64,000 bases of DNA from Arthrobacter sp. ok362 (GCF_900102785.1 NZ_FNGC01000001.1:300822-364821); one strand, 5' to 3'; counted from the stretch's first letter, positions 25,916-34,693 are shown. Numbers and translations are program-made. The notes: generated from the letters alone by a model not told the origin.

Positions 25916-27197
25916 GACCCGGACCACCGCCCCCGTCCTGGACGGCTACACCGCCCGCGACTGCGCCCGATGGGTCGAAGAGCCGCCCAAGAGCACCTAC
26001 CGTTCGGACTTCGAGCGCGACCGTGCGAGGGTCCTGCACTCCTCGGCGCTGCGCCGGCTCGGGGCGAAGACCCAGGTGGTGGCGCCGGATACTGACGACT
26101 TCGTCCGGACCCGGCTCACCCACAGCCTCGAAGTTGCCCAGGTGGGCCGCGAGCTGGGCCGCGCGCTCGGCTGCGACCCCGACGTCGTGGACACCGCGTG
26201 CCTCAGCCATGACCTCGGCCACCCGCCCTTCGGCCACAACGGCGAAGCGGCCCTCAACGAGGTGGCCCATGGGATCGGCGGCTTCGAGGGCAACGCCCAG
26301 ACGCTGCGGCTGCTGACCCGGCTGGAGCCAAAGGTTCTTGCCGCCGACGGCCGGCCGGCCGGCCTGAACCTGACCCGGGCGAGCCTCGATGCCGCCGCCA
26401 AGTACCCCTGGTCCGCCGTGAACGCGCCGGTCATCCACGGGGAGCGCACCAGCAAGTTCGGCGCCTACGAGGACGACCTCCCCATTTTCGACTGGATCCG
26501 CGACGGCGCCCCGGAACGCCGGTCCTGCCTCGAAGCGCAGGTCATGGACCTGGCGGACGATATCTCCTACTCGGTGCACGACGTCGAGGACGCGATCGTC
26601 GCAGGCCACTTCCAACTGCGCTGGATGGACAACCCGGACCACCGCGCCCGCGTCGTCGGCTACGCCAAGCAGTGGTACCTGCCGCACAACGACCCCGCCG
26701 CGATCGACGCCGCATTGGCCCGGCTGGAGGCCACGGACGTCTGGGTGCGCGAGGCCGACGGCAGCCGCAAGGCCATGGCGGCGCTCAAGGACATGACCAG
26801 CCAGCTCATCGGCCGCTTCTGCCAGAGTGCGCTGGAGGCCACGCGCACTGTTTACGGCCCGGAGAACCTGACCCGCTACAACGCGGAGCTGATCGTCCCG
26901 GATGAGACCGTCATGGAAATCGCGGTGATGAAGGGCCTGGCCACCACCTTCGTGATGACCACCGAACACCGGCAGCCCATCTACGAGCGCCAGCGCGAGG
27001 TCCTGCATGCCCTCGTCACCGCGCTCAGCGCCACGGGGGACCGCCACCTGGAGCCCATGTTCGCCGCCGACTGGCTCGATGCCGCGGACGACGCCGCGCG
27101 GCTGCGTGTGGTCATCGATCAGGTCGCCTCGCTGACGGACGGCTCGGCGCTGGCCATGTACGAGCGCCTCGTGGGCAGCCTGCCGTCGCTGTGGTGA
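25899..27197 (+). CDS. dgt: Deoxyguanosinetriphosphate triphosphohydrolase (HD domain)
   Basis: It splits dGTP (or other dNTPs) to the nucleoside and triphosphate. The 432-aa chain has the HD motif set RTRLTHSLEVAQVGRELGRAL and CLSHDLGHPPFGHNGEAALNE. STYRSDFERDRARVLHSSALRRLGAKTQV is the conserved N-terminus, and DLADDISYSVHDVEDAI the following metal-site Asp. It overlaps the end of dusB; the ATG at 25899 and the GTG at 25908 are both possible. dusB-dgt-dnaG is a common actinobacterial order. Confidence 0.9.
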   Translation: MSPVAETRTTAPVLDGYTARDCARWVEEPPKSTYRSDFERDRARVLHSSALRRLGAKTQVVAPDTDDFVRTRLTHSLEVAQVGRELGRALGCDPDVVDTACLSHDLGHPPFGHNGEAALNEVAHGIGGFEGNAQTLRLLTRLEPKVLAADGRPAGLNLTRASLDAAAKYPWSAVNAPVIHGERTSKFGAYEDDLPIFDWIRDGAPERRSCLEAQVMDLADDISYSVHDVEDAIVAGHFQLRWMDNPDHRARVVGYAKQWYLPHNDPAAIDAALARLEATDVWVREADGSRKAMAALKDMTSQLIGRFCQSALEATRTVYGPENLTRYNAELIVPDETVMEIAVMKGLATTFVMTTEHRQPIYERQREVLHALVTALSATGDRHLEPMFAADWLDAADDAARLRVVIDQVASLTDGSALAMYERLVGSLPSLW

Positions 27198-27237
27198 CCG
27201 CCACCGTGGCCGGCCCGTCGGCGTCGTACCCGGGGAC

Positions 27238-27243
27238 TAGGAT
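27238..27243 (+). promoter_or_regulatory. -10 box for a leaderless dnaG transcript
   Basis: TAGGAT ends exactly 6 nt before the GTG start of dnaG, and there is no ribosome-binding site between, so transcription may start at the first base of the coding sequence. Confidence 0.45.
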
Positions 27244-27249
27244 GGCACT

Positions 27250-29199
27250 GTGGCCGGCTTGATCAAACGCGAAGACATCGATGAAGTACGCCAGCGCACT
27301 GACATCAAGGAAGTCGTCGATGGCTATGTGACGCTCAAGGGAGCCGGGCTGGGGTCCTACAAGGGCCTGTGCCCCTTCCACGACGAGCGCTCACCCTCCT
27401 TCACGGTCCGCCCCCAGGTTGGCCGGTACCACTGCTTTGGCTGCGGGGAGGACGGCGACGTGATCTCCTTCGTCCAAAAGCTGGACCACACCACCTTCCA
27501 CGAGGCCGTGGAAAAGCTGGCCCACCGGATCGGTTTCGAACTCCATTACGAGGACGGCGGCTCCGGGCCCAACCGGGAGGACATCGGCCGGCGCCAGCGG
27601 CTGCTGGACGCGCACAAGGTGGCCGACGAATTCTTCCGTGCCCAACTGATCACCCCTGGCGCGGCGGAGGGCCGCAACTTCCTCTACGGACGGGGCTTTG
27701 ACCGTGCGGCGGCGGAACAGTTCGGTGTGGGCTACGCGCCGCAGGGCTGGGACTCGCTGCTCAAGCACCTCCGCGGCCGCGGCTACACCGATGCGGAACT
27801 CAAGCTCACGGGCATGTTCTCCGAAGGCAACCGGGGCATCTACGACCGGTTCCGCGGCCGCCTGATGTGGCCCATCCGGGACATTGCCGGGGACACCATC
27901 GGCTTCGGCGCCCGCAAGCTCTACGAGGACGATCAGGGCCCGAAGTACCTGAACACCCCCGAAACCGCGCTCTACAAGAAGTCCCAGGTTCTCTACGGAA
28001 TCGACCTCGCCAAGCGCAGCATCGCCAAGGACCGCCAGCTGGTGGTGGTGGAAGGCTATACGGACGTCATGGCCTGCCATCTGGCCGGCATTCCGACGGC
28101 GGTGGCCACGTGCGGCACCGCCTTCGGCACCGAGCACATCAAGATCGCCCGCCGGCTGCTCTCCGACGACGGCAGCGGGGGAGAGGTCATCTTCACCTTC
28201 GACGGCGACGCCGCCGGCCAGAAGGCGGCACTGCGCGCCTTCGAAGAGGACCAGCGGTTTGTCGCGCAAACTTTCGTGGCGGTGGAACCCAGCGGCGCAG
28301 ACCCCTGCGAGCTCCGCCAGTCCAAGGGCGACTCCGCGGTCCGGGACTTGATCGGGAGCCGTCGGCCGCTGTTCGAGTTCGCCATCCGCGCCACCCTGAA
28401 GCGGCACAACCTGGACACCGTTGAGGGCCGGATCGCGGCCCTGCGTGAATCCGCGCCTGTGGTGGCGCAGATCCGCGACGCCGGCATCCGGCCGGCCTAT
28501 GCCCGGGAACTCGCCGGCTGGCTGGGGATGCCGGTCGAGGAGGTCAGCAGGGCTGTCGGTGCGGCCACCAAGCGTGCCGCGCAGGCTGCCTCGGCGCCGC
28601 CGGGCGGCGGCCAGGGCCATGGGCAGGGCGGCGGGCAGGGACACACCGGGTCCGGCCGCGGTCTTGCCGGGACGGGGCCGGGCGTTGCCCCCTTGCCGCC
28701 GTCGGCCGTGCTCCCGTCCTTCAACCGGCCTGATCCCCGGGACCCCGTGGCGGCGATGGAGCGCCAGGCGCTCGAGGTCGCGCTGCAGGAACCCGGCATG
28801 CTCGAGGGCGAGACGTGGCAACGCTTCTCGGAAGCGCGGTTCTCCACGCCCGCCTATCTCGCCATCCACGAGGCCATCCGGGCCACCGGACTCGGGTTTG
28901 CCGGGGATCCGGTGCGCTGGGTGGAGCAGTTGCTGCAGGAGGTCCCTGAGCCGCTGCGCCCGCTTGTGTCCGAACTCGCGGTGGTGCCGCTGCCGGCCAA
29001 CACGCCCGAAGGTGTGCTGCGCTACTGCAAGGACATTCTCGCGCGTTTGTTCGAGCTCCAGATCACCCGGGTCAAGGCCGAGAAGATGGGCCAGTTGCAG
29101 CGTCTGGACGCCTCGGCCGATCCCGAGGAATTCCAGCGGCTGAATCGCGAACTCATGCAACTTGAGATGCAGCGGCGGTCCCTGCGCTCGGACGCCTGA
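27250..29199 (+). CDS. dnaG: DNA primase
   Basis: It makes RNA primers for replication. The 649-aa chain opens with a CHC2 zinc-binding domain (Cys41, His44, Cys62, Cys65 in CPFHDERSPSF and YHCFGCGEDGD). The catalytic core and TOPRIM domain follow (LVVVEGYTDVMACHLAG, then FTFDGDAAGQKAA). Residues ~445-495 are a Gly/Gln/His/Pro-rich linker typical of actinobacterial primases. The C-terminal helicase-binding domain begins near PRDPVAAMERQALEVALQEP. The GTG at 27250 gives the standard N-terminus. Confidence 0.95.
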   Translation: MAGLIKREDIDEVRQRTDIKEVVDGYVTLKGAGLGSYKGLCPFHDERSPSFTVRPQVGRYHCFGCGEDGDVISFVQKLDHTTFHEAVEKLAHRIGFELHYEDGGSGPNREDIGRRQRLLDAHKVADEFFRAQLITPGAAEGRNFLYGRGFDRAAAEQFGVGYAPQGWDSLLKHLRGRGYTDAELKLTGMFSEGNRGIYDRFRGRLMWPIRDIAGDTIGFGARKLYEDDQGPKYLNTPETALYKKSQVLYGIDLAKRSIAKDRQLVVVEGYTDVMACHLAGIPTAVATCGTAFGTEHIKIARRLLSDDGSGGEVIFTFDGDAAGQKAALRAFEEDQRFVAQTFVAVEPSGADPCELRQSKGDSAVRDLIGSRRPLFEFAIRATLKRHNLDTVEGRIAALRESAPVVAQIRDAGIRPAYARELAGWLGMPVEEVSRAVGAATKRAAQAASAPPGGGQGHGQGGGQGHTGSGRGLAGTGPGVAPLPPSAVLPSFNRPDPRDPVAAMERQALEVALQEPGMLEGETWQRFSEARFSTPAYLAIHEAIRATGLGFAGDPVRWVEQLLQEVPEPLRPLVSELAVVPLPANTPEGVLRYCKDILARLFELQITRVKAEKMGQLQRLDASADPEEFQRLNRELMQLEMQRRSLRSDA

Positions 29200-29252
29200 G
29201 CCGCCGATTTCGTTTCCCGGGCTGGTGTTTGCTAGGCTTATACCCGCTTCAT

Positions 29253-29325
29253 TCCTCCTTAGCTCAATTGGCAGAGCATTCGACTGTTAATCGAAGGGTT
29301 GCTGGTTCAAGTCCAGCAGGAGGAG
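29253..29325 (+). tRNA. tRNA-Asn (anticodon GTT), copy 1
   Basis: A 73-nt cloverleaf: acceptor TCCTCCT/AGGAGGA, D-stem GCTC/GAGC, anticodon loop CTGTTAA, T-stem GCTGG/CCAGC with TTCAAGT, discriminator G. CCA is not encoded. A strong terminator follows. TAGGCT/TTATAC upstream (29233-29243) supplies the promoter -10. Confidence 0.97.
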
Positions 29326-29331
29326 CGCGCA

Positions 29332-29366
29332 GTCCCCGTTCCGGGTTCCGGAACGGGGACTTTTTT
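29332..29366 (+). terminator. Terminator after tRNA-Asn copy 1
   Basis: A 13-bp perfect stem (GTCCCCGTTCCGG paired with its complement) with a 3-nt loop, followed by TTTTTT. Confidence 0.92.
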
Positions 29367-29460
29367 ATACCCGGAGGGGGTATTGCGCGGCTGGCGGGCA
29401 CTGGTCCCGCGGCCGATTTCCCTACCGGCAAAACGTTTGCTAATGTCATACCTGCCTCAT

Positions 29461-29533
29461 TCCTCCTTAGCTCAATTGGCAGAGCATTCGACTGTTAATC
29501 GAAGGGTTGCTGGTTCAAGTCCAGCAGGAGGAG
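29461..29533 (+). tRNA. tRNA-Asn (anticodon GTT), copy 2
   Basis: Identical over all 73 nt to copy 1, exactly 208 bp downstream. The ~30 bp upstream (GTTTGCTA...ATACC..GC.TCATTCC) are also alike, so the promoter was duplicated with the gene. The terminators differ. Confidence 0.97.
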
Positions 29534-29539
29534 CGGACA

Positions 29540-29579
29540 GGTCCCGCGGTCGGTGAAAACCAGCCGCGGGACCTTTTTT
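29540..29579 (+). terminator. Terminator after tRNA-Asn copy 2
   Basis: GGTCCCGCGG pairs with CCGCGGGACC across a 14-nt loop, followed by a T-tract. Confidence 0.9.
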
Positions 29580-29634
29580 ATTGCTCCGTTTTTGTTGATC
29601 CGGACCCCTGGCGTGGGCGCTTCAATTGCCGGAC

Positions 29635-30042
29635 TCAGACGAAGTACATTTCCACCTGGAGGAAGCGCTGGGCCTCGGCCACGGCGGCCTCGAAGGCCTC
29701 CAGCTCCGTGGGGGACTTCCGCGGCTCGCGCGGGTGCCATTCATGCGGCGCCGAGTGCACCTGGGTGAATCCGCCGCCGGGGGGCGCGTAGAAGATGCCG
29801 AACCTTTGCACCGGCCATTCGGGGGAAGATTCCGGCGCCACGAGGAGGGCGGAGTCGTACGCCGGGTTGTACCACTGGGCAATCGGGCGGCGGCGGTCTT
29901 CGGTGAACAGGCCGGAGGCGTACAGGGCTGCCGACTGCGGACTGGTCTGACTGCACAGACGTTCCCACCACAGGGGCAGAATTCCGGCGTCGCACCGCTG
30001 CCAAGTGGCCGGAAGAGGCTGGGGGTCCTGCCTGTGGGGCAT
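29635..30042 (-). CDS. Conserved hypothetical protein
   Basis: A 135-aa soluble protein, MPHRQDPQPLPATWQRCDAGILPLWWERLCSQTSPQSAALYASGLF. Trp-rich in the first half and with an acidic amphipathic C-terminal helix (SPTELEAFEAAVAEAQRFLQVEMYFV). No motif that I recognise. Codon use (G/C at third positions) and the absence of an equally good alternative frame support coding. It is the only gene between the tRNA-Asn pair and the palindrome array, which lies upstream of it and could be its control region. Confidence 0.6.
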   Translation of the reverse strand: MPHRQDPQPLPATWQRCDAGILPLWWERLCSQTSPQSAALYASGLFTEDRRRPIAQWYNPAYDSALLVAPESSPEWPVQRFGIFYAPPGGGFTQVHSAPHEWHPREPRKSPTELEAFEAAVAEAQRFLQVEMYFV

Positions 30043-30130
30043 GGAATAACTTTATCGCCCGCCGGGGACGTCGAACAGGGTGCGAGTGGACCAGGGCCAG
30101 GCGGTGAGGGGTCGCCGTGGTTGCGGTGCC

Positions 30131-30700
30131 CGGGGGGACATGCTCAGTGCTGGTCCTGGTGCATGGACATAGTGCCAATATGCCCAGTCACGGGCGCCAA
30201 GAATGGGCATGTCCCTCCGGGGAGCTGCGACCTGTGGGCATGTCCCGCCGTGGTCCGTTCATTGGGGTAACCGGGGGGACGTGTCCAATGCTGTTGACGT
30301 GCCCGGGGGACATGTCCAATGCTGTTGACGTGCCCGGGGGGACATGTCCAATGCTGTTGACGTGCCCGGGGGGACATGTCCAATGCTGGTCTTAGCGCAT
30401 GGACATAGTGCCAATATGCCCAGCCTCCGGGCGCCAAGAATGGGCATGTCCCGCCGGGGGAGCTGCGACGAGTGGGCATGTCCCGCCGTGGTCCGTTCAG
30501 CGAGGCAACCGGGGGGACGTGTCCAATGCTGTTGACGTGCCCGGGCGGACATGCTCAGTGCTGGTCCTGGCGCATGGACATAGTGCCGATATGCCCAGCC
30601 CCCGGCGCCAAGAATGGGCATGTCCCGCCGGGGGAGCCGCGAAGAATGGGCATGTCCCGCCGGGGGAGCCGCGAAGGATGGGCATGTCCTGCCGGGGGAG
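30131..30700. repeat. Array of phased palindromes, non-coding
   Basis: The 10-bp core GGRCRYGTCC occurs 12 times, starting at 30205, 30236, 30277, 30308, 30340, 30372, 30442, 30474, 30515, 30616, 30648 and 30680. Seven read GGGCATGTCC, three GGACATGTCC (a perfect palindrome) and two GGACGTGTCC. Most neighbouring cores are 31-32 bp apart, close to three helical turns. A second element, GGACATA-N7-TATGCCC, appears at 30165, 30401 and 30576 and consists of the same half-sites moved apart. Four copies of a 31-32 bp unit lie in tandem at 30273-30390, and a ~236-bp block is repeated once. The many open frames crossing it are stop-free by composition and not genes. Function unknown. Confidence 0.85.
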
Positions 30701-30721
30701 CGGGAGCCCGGCTGGGCCCGG

Positions 30722-31954
30722 TTACTGGAATGCGGGCACTGTGCTGGGCCGCACCACCAGCCACAGCGCAGCGGCTGCTAGCAGGATGCAAACGGCCTGG
30801 ACCGCGCCCATGGGGGTTGCGGATTCGATTCCGAGCCAGCCGACCACCGGGGAGACCAGGCCCGCCATCATGAACGTCGCGGCACCAAGCAGGGATGCAG
30901 CTGTCCCTGCCTGGGCGCCATGCTTGGCCAGGGCCAGCACCTGCACGGTGGGGAAGGTGAAACCGGCGCCGAGGATGTAGAACCACAGCGGCACCAGGAC
31001 GCCCCAGAGTCCGAAGCCGAGCTGGTCGAAGATGACAATCAGGACAGCCATGAGGAACATCCAGGCCGTGGAGCAGGCCAGAATCCATTGCGGCGGGACC
31101 CGCCTGACGAGTCGTGCGCTGGTCTGGACGCCGGCCACGATGCCGAGGGAGTTGATGCCGAACAGCAGGCCGTACTGCTGGGGCGTGAAGCCGTAGACAT
31201 TCTGGAACAGGAACGGCGACGCGGAGAGATAGGTGAAGAGGCCCGCGAAGTTCATGCCGCCCACCAGGAGCAGGCCCACGAAGATGCGGTCGGAGAACAG
31301 CACTTTGTAGCGCTGGCGTACGGTCAGTCCGGTCTTTCCGCGCAGCTCCGGGGGCAGTGTCTCCCGGATCACGAACACGGCCGCGATGATGACGCAGGTC
31401 CCGTAGGCCGCCAGGAACAAGAAGATGCCGGGCCACGGCATCAGCAACAGCAGCTGGGAGCCGATGACCGGGGCCAGGATCGGGGCCAGGCCGTTGACTA
31501 GGGCCATCCGCGAGAACATCCGCACCATCGCGTAGCCGCTGAACAGGTCGCGGACCATGGCCATGGCCACAACACCGCCTCCTGCGGCCCCGATGCCCAT
31601 GAGGACACGGAAGAAACCCAGCGTGGCGATATCCGTGGACTGGGCGGCGCCCAGGGAAGCTGTGATGTGGACCGCCGTTGCGAGGATCAGGGGCATCCGC
31701 CGGCCGAACTTGTCGCTCAGCGGCCCCACCACCAACTGTCCCAGTGCGAATCCCACGGTGGTCCCGGTCAGCGTGAGCTGCACGGCGGCCGCGGAAACAC
31801 CAAGGTTCTCTTCCAGGGCCGGGAACGCCGGCAGGTAGAGATCCACCGTGAACGGTCCGAGGGCGGTCAAAGCGCCGAGCGTCAGGATGTAGAGGAATTT
31901 GCGACGGCGGCTCAGGGAATCACCGGGATTGGGGGTGTGCTCACAGAGGTCCAT
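30722..31954 (-). CDS. MFS multidrug transporter, Bcr/CflA type
   Basis: A 410-aa transporter with twelve membrane segments. LGALTALGPFTVDLYLPAFPALEENLGVSAAAVQLTLTGTTVGFALGQLVVGPLSDKFGRR is the typical N-terminal half of the Bcr/CflA drug-resistance subfamily (TIGR00710), with motif A as GPLSDKFGRRMPL. Such pumps export bicyclomycin, chloramphenicol or sulfonamides, or amino acids such as cysteine; the actual substrate is unknown. The ATG at 31954 is selected because the much longer open frame upstream runs antisense through the holin gene. Its 3' end abuts the palindrome array. Confidence 0.85.
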   Translation of the reverse strand: MDLCEHTPNPGDSLSRRRKFLYILTLGALTALGPFTVDLYLPAFPALEENLGVSAAAVQLTLTGTTVGFALGQLVVGPLSDKFGRRMPLILATAVHITASLGAAQSTDIATLGFFRVLMGIGAAGGGVVAMAMVRDLFSGYAMVRMFSRMALVNGLAPILAPVIGSQLLLLMPWPGIFLFLAAYGTCVIIAAVFVIRETLPPELRGKTGLTVRQRYKVLFSDRIFVGLLLVGGMNFAGLFTYLSASPFLFQNVYGFTPQQYGLLFGINSLGIVAGVQTSARLVRRVPPQWILACSTAWMFLMAVLIVIFDQLGFGLWGVLVPLWFYILGAGFTFPTVQVLALAKHGAQAGTAASLLGAATFMMAGLVSPVVGWLGIESATPMGAVQAVCILLAAAALWLVVRPSTVPAFQ

Positions 31955-32128
31955 CCTAGGGCCCGCCGGGGCAGCCGGCGGGTGGCTGGGCGGGCGCGCC
32001 ACGCCTTGCCCGAAAAGGCCTCCCAAGAGCCTAAATGATAGTTTTGACACCGGGGTCTGTGCGAAGCTGTCCAGACCCGGCAAGCCCGCGCGAGCGGATC
32101 GACGGATGGCACCAGTTAGGCGGGACCG

Positions 32129-33007
32129 ATGAGCGGACGTCACAGCGGCGGGACAGGCAGGGGGTTGCGCATTTCCGCGCTGCCGCAAACCCTGAAGGTG
32201 ATCTTCAAACTGGCGCCCCGGCAGCTCACTGACGAGATTGCTCTGGCCAAGGCCGAAATCAAGCGCAAGGGGACGCAGCTCGGTGTTGCCGGTGCCTTCT
32301 TCGCCGTCGCCCTGGTCTTCGTTGCGCTTCTGGTGATCGGTCTGATGGTCGCCGCGATCATGGGTCTGGCCACGATCATGCCGGCGTGGCTCGCCGCGTT
32401 GCTGGTCTCCGCCGTCTGCCTGATCATCGCCGCGATCGGGGCACTCATCGGGCTGAGGAAGTTCAAGGCGGTCATGCCCCTGGTTCCCGAGGACACACTC
32501 CGGGGACTCAGGTACGATCTCGGCATCGCCAAGGAAGGCTCGGCGTTCGACGCACGGGTCCTGGATCCGAACTCCGAACAGTACAAAGCCGCGAAGGCCG
32601 CCAAGGAAGCTGCAGCCGCCAAGGCACGGGCGGAAAGGGAAGCCAAGGCTGCCGCGCAGCCCGAGTTGGGGCCCGCCCCCACAGAAGCCGAACTCCGACA
32701 CCGGCTGGACCAGCGGCGCACGAATCTCACCGGTGCGCGGGACGACCTCGGCCGGGAACTCGACCTCAAGACCCAGGCCCAGACGCTGCTGGCCGCCACC
32801 CAGGCCCGGCTGCAGGTCGGCAAAGCGCAGCTCAGTGACAAGATTGCAGGTTTCGGCTCCTCAGCCCGCTCCTCGGCAGGGACGCCCACATCCGCCGACG
32901 TGCAGAACCTGGCTGGCCAGCTCAAGGACCGCTGGAAGCCCCTGGCTGTGCTGGCCGCGTCGGCCGCCGCCCTTGCGGTCCTGGTGCGCAGGCTGATGAA
33001 GGGCTAG
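32129..33007 (+). CDS. Phage-holin family protein (actinobacterial Holin-X) with DUF3618-like C-terminus
   Basis: A 292-aa protein. Residues ~25-145 carry the actinobacterial holin-X (DUF1469) region, LPQTLKVIFKLAPRQLTDEIALAKAEIKRKGTQLG then two membrane helices. An Ala/Lys/Glu-rich coiled region follows. Residues ~185-292 (TEAELRHRLDQRRTNLTGARDDLGRELDLKTQAQTLL ... WKPLAVLAASAAALAVLVRRLMKG) look like DUF3618 with its terminal membrane helix. In most relatives these are two adjacent genes; here one frame covers both. Not a prophage gene: no phage neighbours. Probably a cell-envelope protein. Confidence 0.7.
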   Translation: MSGRHSGGTGRGLRISALPQTLKVIFKLAPRQLTDEIALAKAEIKRKGTQLGVAGAFFAVALVFVALLVIGLMVAAIMGLATIMPAWLAALLVSAVCLIIAAIGALIGLRKFKAVMPLVPEDTLRGLRYDLGIAKEGSAFDARVLDPNSEQYKAAKAAKEAAAAKARAEREAKAAAQPELGPAPTEAELRHRLDQRRTNLTGARDDLGRELDLKTQAQTLLAATQARLQVGKAQLSDKIAGFGSSARSSAGTPTSADVQNLAGQLKDRWKPLAVLAASAAALAVLVRRLMKG

Positions 33008-33062
33008 ACAGACCCCTGAACCGAAACGCCGAACCGTTGCCGTCCACGGAAGGGGGGAATCG

Positions 33063-33686
33063 ATGAAATTCATCGGCGCTGGCGCCCGCCCCGGGCGACC
33101 CCTCGTCCACCGCGACGCGGTCTTCACGGTTCCAAATGTCCTGACCGTGGTGCGCTTCCTTGGTGTTCCGCTCTTCATCTGGCTCGTGCTCTCGGAACAC
33201 GAGTACGGCTACGGCGCCCTCGTGCTCGCCATCATGGCCGGCACCGACTGGGTGGACGGCTACATCGCCCGCCGCTTCAACCAGATGTCCAACCTCGGGC
33301 GAGTCATGGATCCCATTGCCGACAGGCTCTCGCTGATCGCCGTGGCCGTGACCCTCGTGATCGCCGGCGTCGTGGAGTGGTGGTATCTCGTCGCACTGCT
33401 GGTCCCGGACGCGGTCCTGCTGGCCCTGTCGCTGTTCTATTTCCACGGCCACCCGGATCTGCCGGTGAGCCGCATCGGAAAGATCCGGACGGGCCTGCTG
33501 CTGGTGGGCACGCCGCTGCTGGTGCTGTCCAAACTTCCGGTGCCCGCCGCGAACGTCTACGCCACGGTCGCGTGGATCTTCCTGGGCCTTGGACTCGTGG
33601 GGCACTGGATCGCGGCCTACAACTACGTCGGGGCCATTATCGGCAAGGGCAGGCAGCTTCGGGCGCACGACGGCGGCTCCCGCTGA
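33063..33686 (+). CDS. CDP-alcohol phosphatidyltransferase family protein
   Basis: A 207-aa membrane enzyme. The full catalytic motif D-x2-DG-x2-AR-x8-G-x3-D-x3-D is present (Asp62, Asp65, Gly66, Ala69, Arg70, Gly79, Asp83, Asp87). It transfers a phosphatidyl group from CDP-diacylglycerol to an alcohol (glycerol-3-phosphate, inositol phosphate or phosphatidylglycerol). The size and N-terminal TVPNVLTVVRFLGVPLFIWLVL fit a PgsA-like or cardiolipin-synthase-like actinobacterial enzyme. Its TGA overlaps the ATG of the next gene by one base. Confidence 0.85.
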   Translation: MKFIGAGARPGRPLVHRDAVFTVPNVLTVVRFLGVPLFIWLVLSEHEYGYGALVLAIMAGTDWVDGYIARRFNQMSNLGRVMDPIADRLSLIAVAVTLVIAGVVEWWYLVALLVPDAVLLALSLFYFHGHPDLPVSRIGKIRTGLLLVGTPLLVLSKLPVPAANVYATVAWIFLGLGLVGHWIAAYNYVGAIIGKGRQLRAHDGGSR

Positions 33687-34588
33687 TGGTGTGGTTTGCG
33701 GTTTCGCTTGCGGTCCTCGGCGCCTTCTGCCTGGCCTTTGGCGCCCAGCGCCAGGGCAGCGCGGTCAAGGCTGATACCGGCGGGCTGGCGCTGAGTACCC
33801 ACGGCCTGCTGCGGCTCGCGCGCAGTCCGCGCTGGGTTTTCGGGCTCATGCTGCTCTGCGTCGGGATGGCGATGAACGCCGCCGCTCTCGTTATGGCCCC
33901 CTTGACAGTGGTGCAGCCGATCGGCGCGATCGCGCTGGTCATCACCACCGTGGTCAACACCAAAGACCAGGGCCTGAGCATGAACCGGGCAACCGTCGTG
34001 GCGATCTCGGCCTGCGTGACTGGCTCAGCGCTGTTCGTGCTGCTGGCCGTCAACGCGACCCAAGAGAATCACAACGTCAGTGCCTCGGACGAGCTGACCA
34101 TCGTGCTGCTCCTGGCCCTGGCCGTGGGGCTCTTCGGCACGCTCGCCGTGCTGTTCAGGCACCGCATGAGCGCCTTCGTCTACATCCTCGGCGCCGGCGT
34201 CCTGTTCGGCTTCGTGGCTGTCCTGACCCGGATCATCGGCAGACACCTGCTCGATCCCAACGGACAGTTCCTGCTGAACGTGCCGTGGTACAGCGTCGTG
34301 GCGATTATCGCTGCAGGCGCGCTGGGGTCGTGGTTTGTCCAAAACGCCTACTCCGGCGGACCACCGGACCTCGTGATCGCCGGATTGACCGTGATCGACC
34401 CCATTGTGGGCATCGCGATCGGCATCGTGATTCTGGGAGAACTGCGCCCAGACGTCCATGCCGTGACGGCTATTGCCATGGGGACCGCCGCATCACTTGC
34501 TATCGTGGGAGTCATAGCCCTCTCCAGGCACCACCCGGAAGTCACCAAGCGCAAGAAGGACGCGCGGAAGGCTGCGGGCAGGTCCTAG
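33686..34588 (+). CDS. DMT-like multi-pass membrane protein
   Basis: A 300-aa protein with about nine hydrophobic helices. ALVMAPLTVVQPIGAIALVITTVVNTKDQGLSMNRATVVAISACVTGSALFVLLA and DLVIAGLTVIDPIVGIAIGIVILGELRP are the two EamA-like halves, close to NIPA/DMT-type magnesium or unknown transporters. The start overlaps the stop of the phosphatidyltransferase gene (TGATG), so they form a translationally coupled pair. The C-terminus is basic (HHPEVTKRKKDARKAAGRS) and cytoplasmic. Confidence 0.72.
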   Translation: MVWFAVSLAVLGAFCLAFGAQRQGSAVKADTGGLALSTHGLLRLARSPRWVFGLMLLCVGMAMNAAALVMAPLTVVQPIGAIALVITTVVNTKDQGLSMNRATVVAISACVTGSALFVLLAVNATQENHNVSASDELTIVLLLALAVGLFGTLAVLFRHRMSAFVYILGAGVLFGFVAVLTRIIGRHLLDPNGQFLLNVPWYSVVAIIAAGALGSWFVQNAYSGGPPDLVIAGLTVIDPIVGIAIGIVILGELRPDVHAVTAIAMGTAASLAIVGVIALSRHHPEVTKRKKDARKAAGRS

Positions 34589-34693
34589 GGCATCAGTCCA
34601 GACTTCGGCTGCAGGCCCGGCGCTCCTGTGCCGACCGCCAGCCGGCCGCCATAGATCCAGCTGTCCGCACAGCGACCACCAGGAGCTCTTCAC

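Noticed and set aside
27391..29160. 589-aa ORF antisense to dnaG
   Set aside because: Composition-driven shadow frame; the sense strand is an unmistakable primase.
30131..30700. CRISPR array
   Set aside because: Repeats are regular, but the sequence between cores is itself repeated rather than unique, repeat length is too short and no cas gene is near.
30117..30980. Several overlapping ORFs through the palindrome array
   Set aside because: Their products are repetitive (GHVPP, GTCPMLL units) in all frames, as expected from a GC-rich repeat without stop codons; no start site or codon bias.
32129..33007. Prophage indicated by a holin gene
   Set aside because: Holin-X family proteins are normal chromosomal genes in actinobacteria; no integrase, terminase or structural genes nearby.
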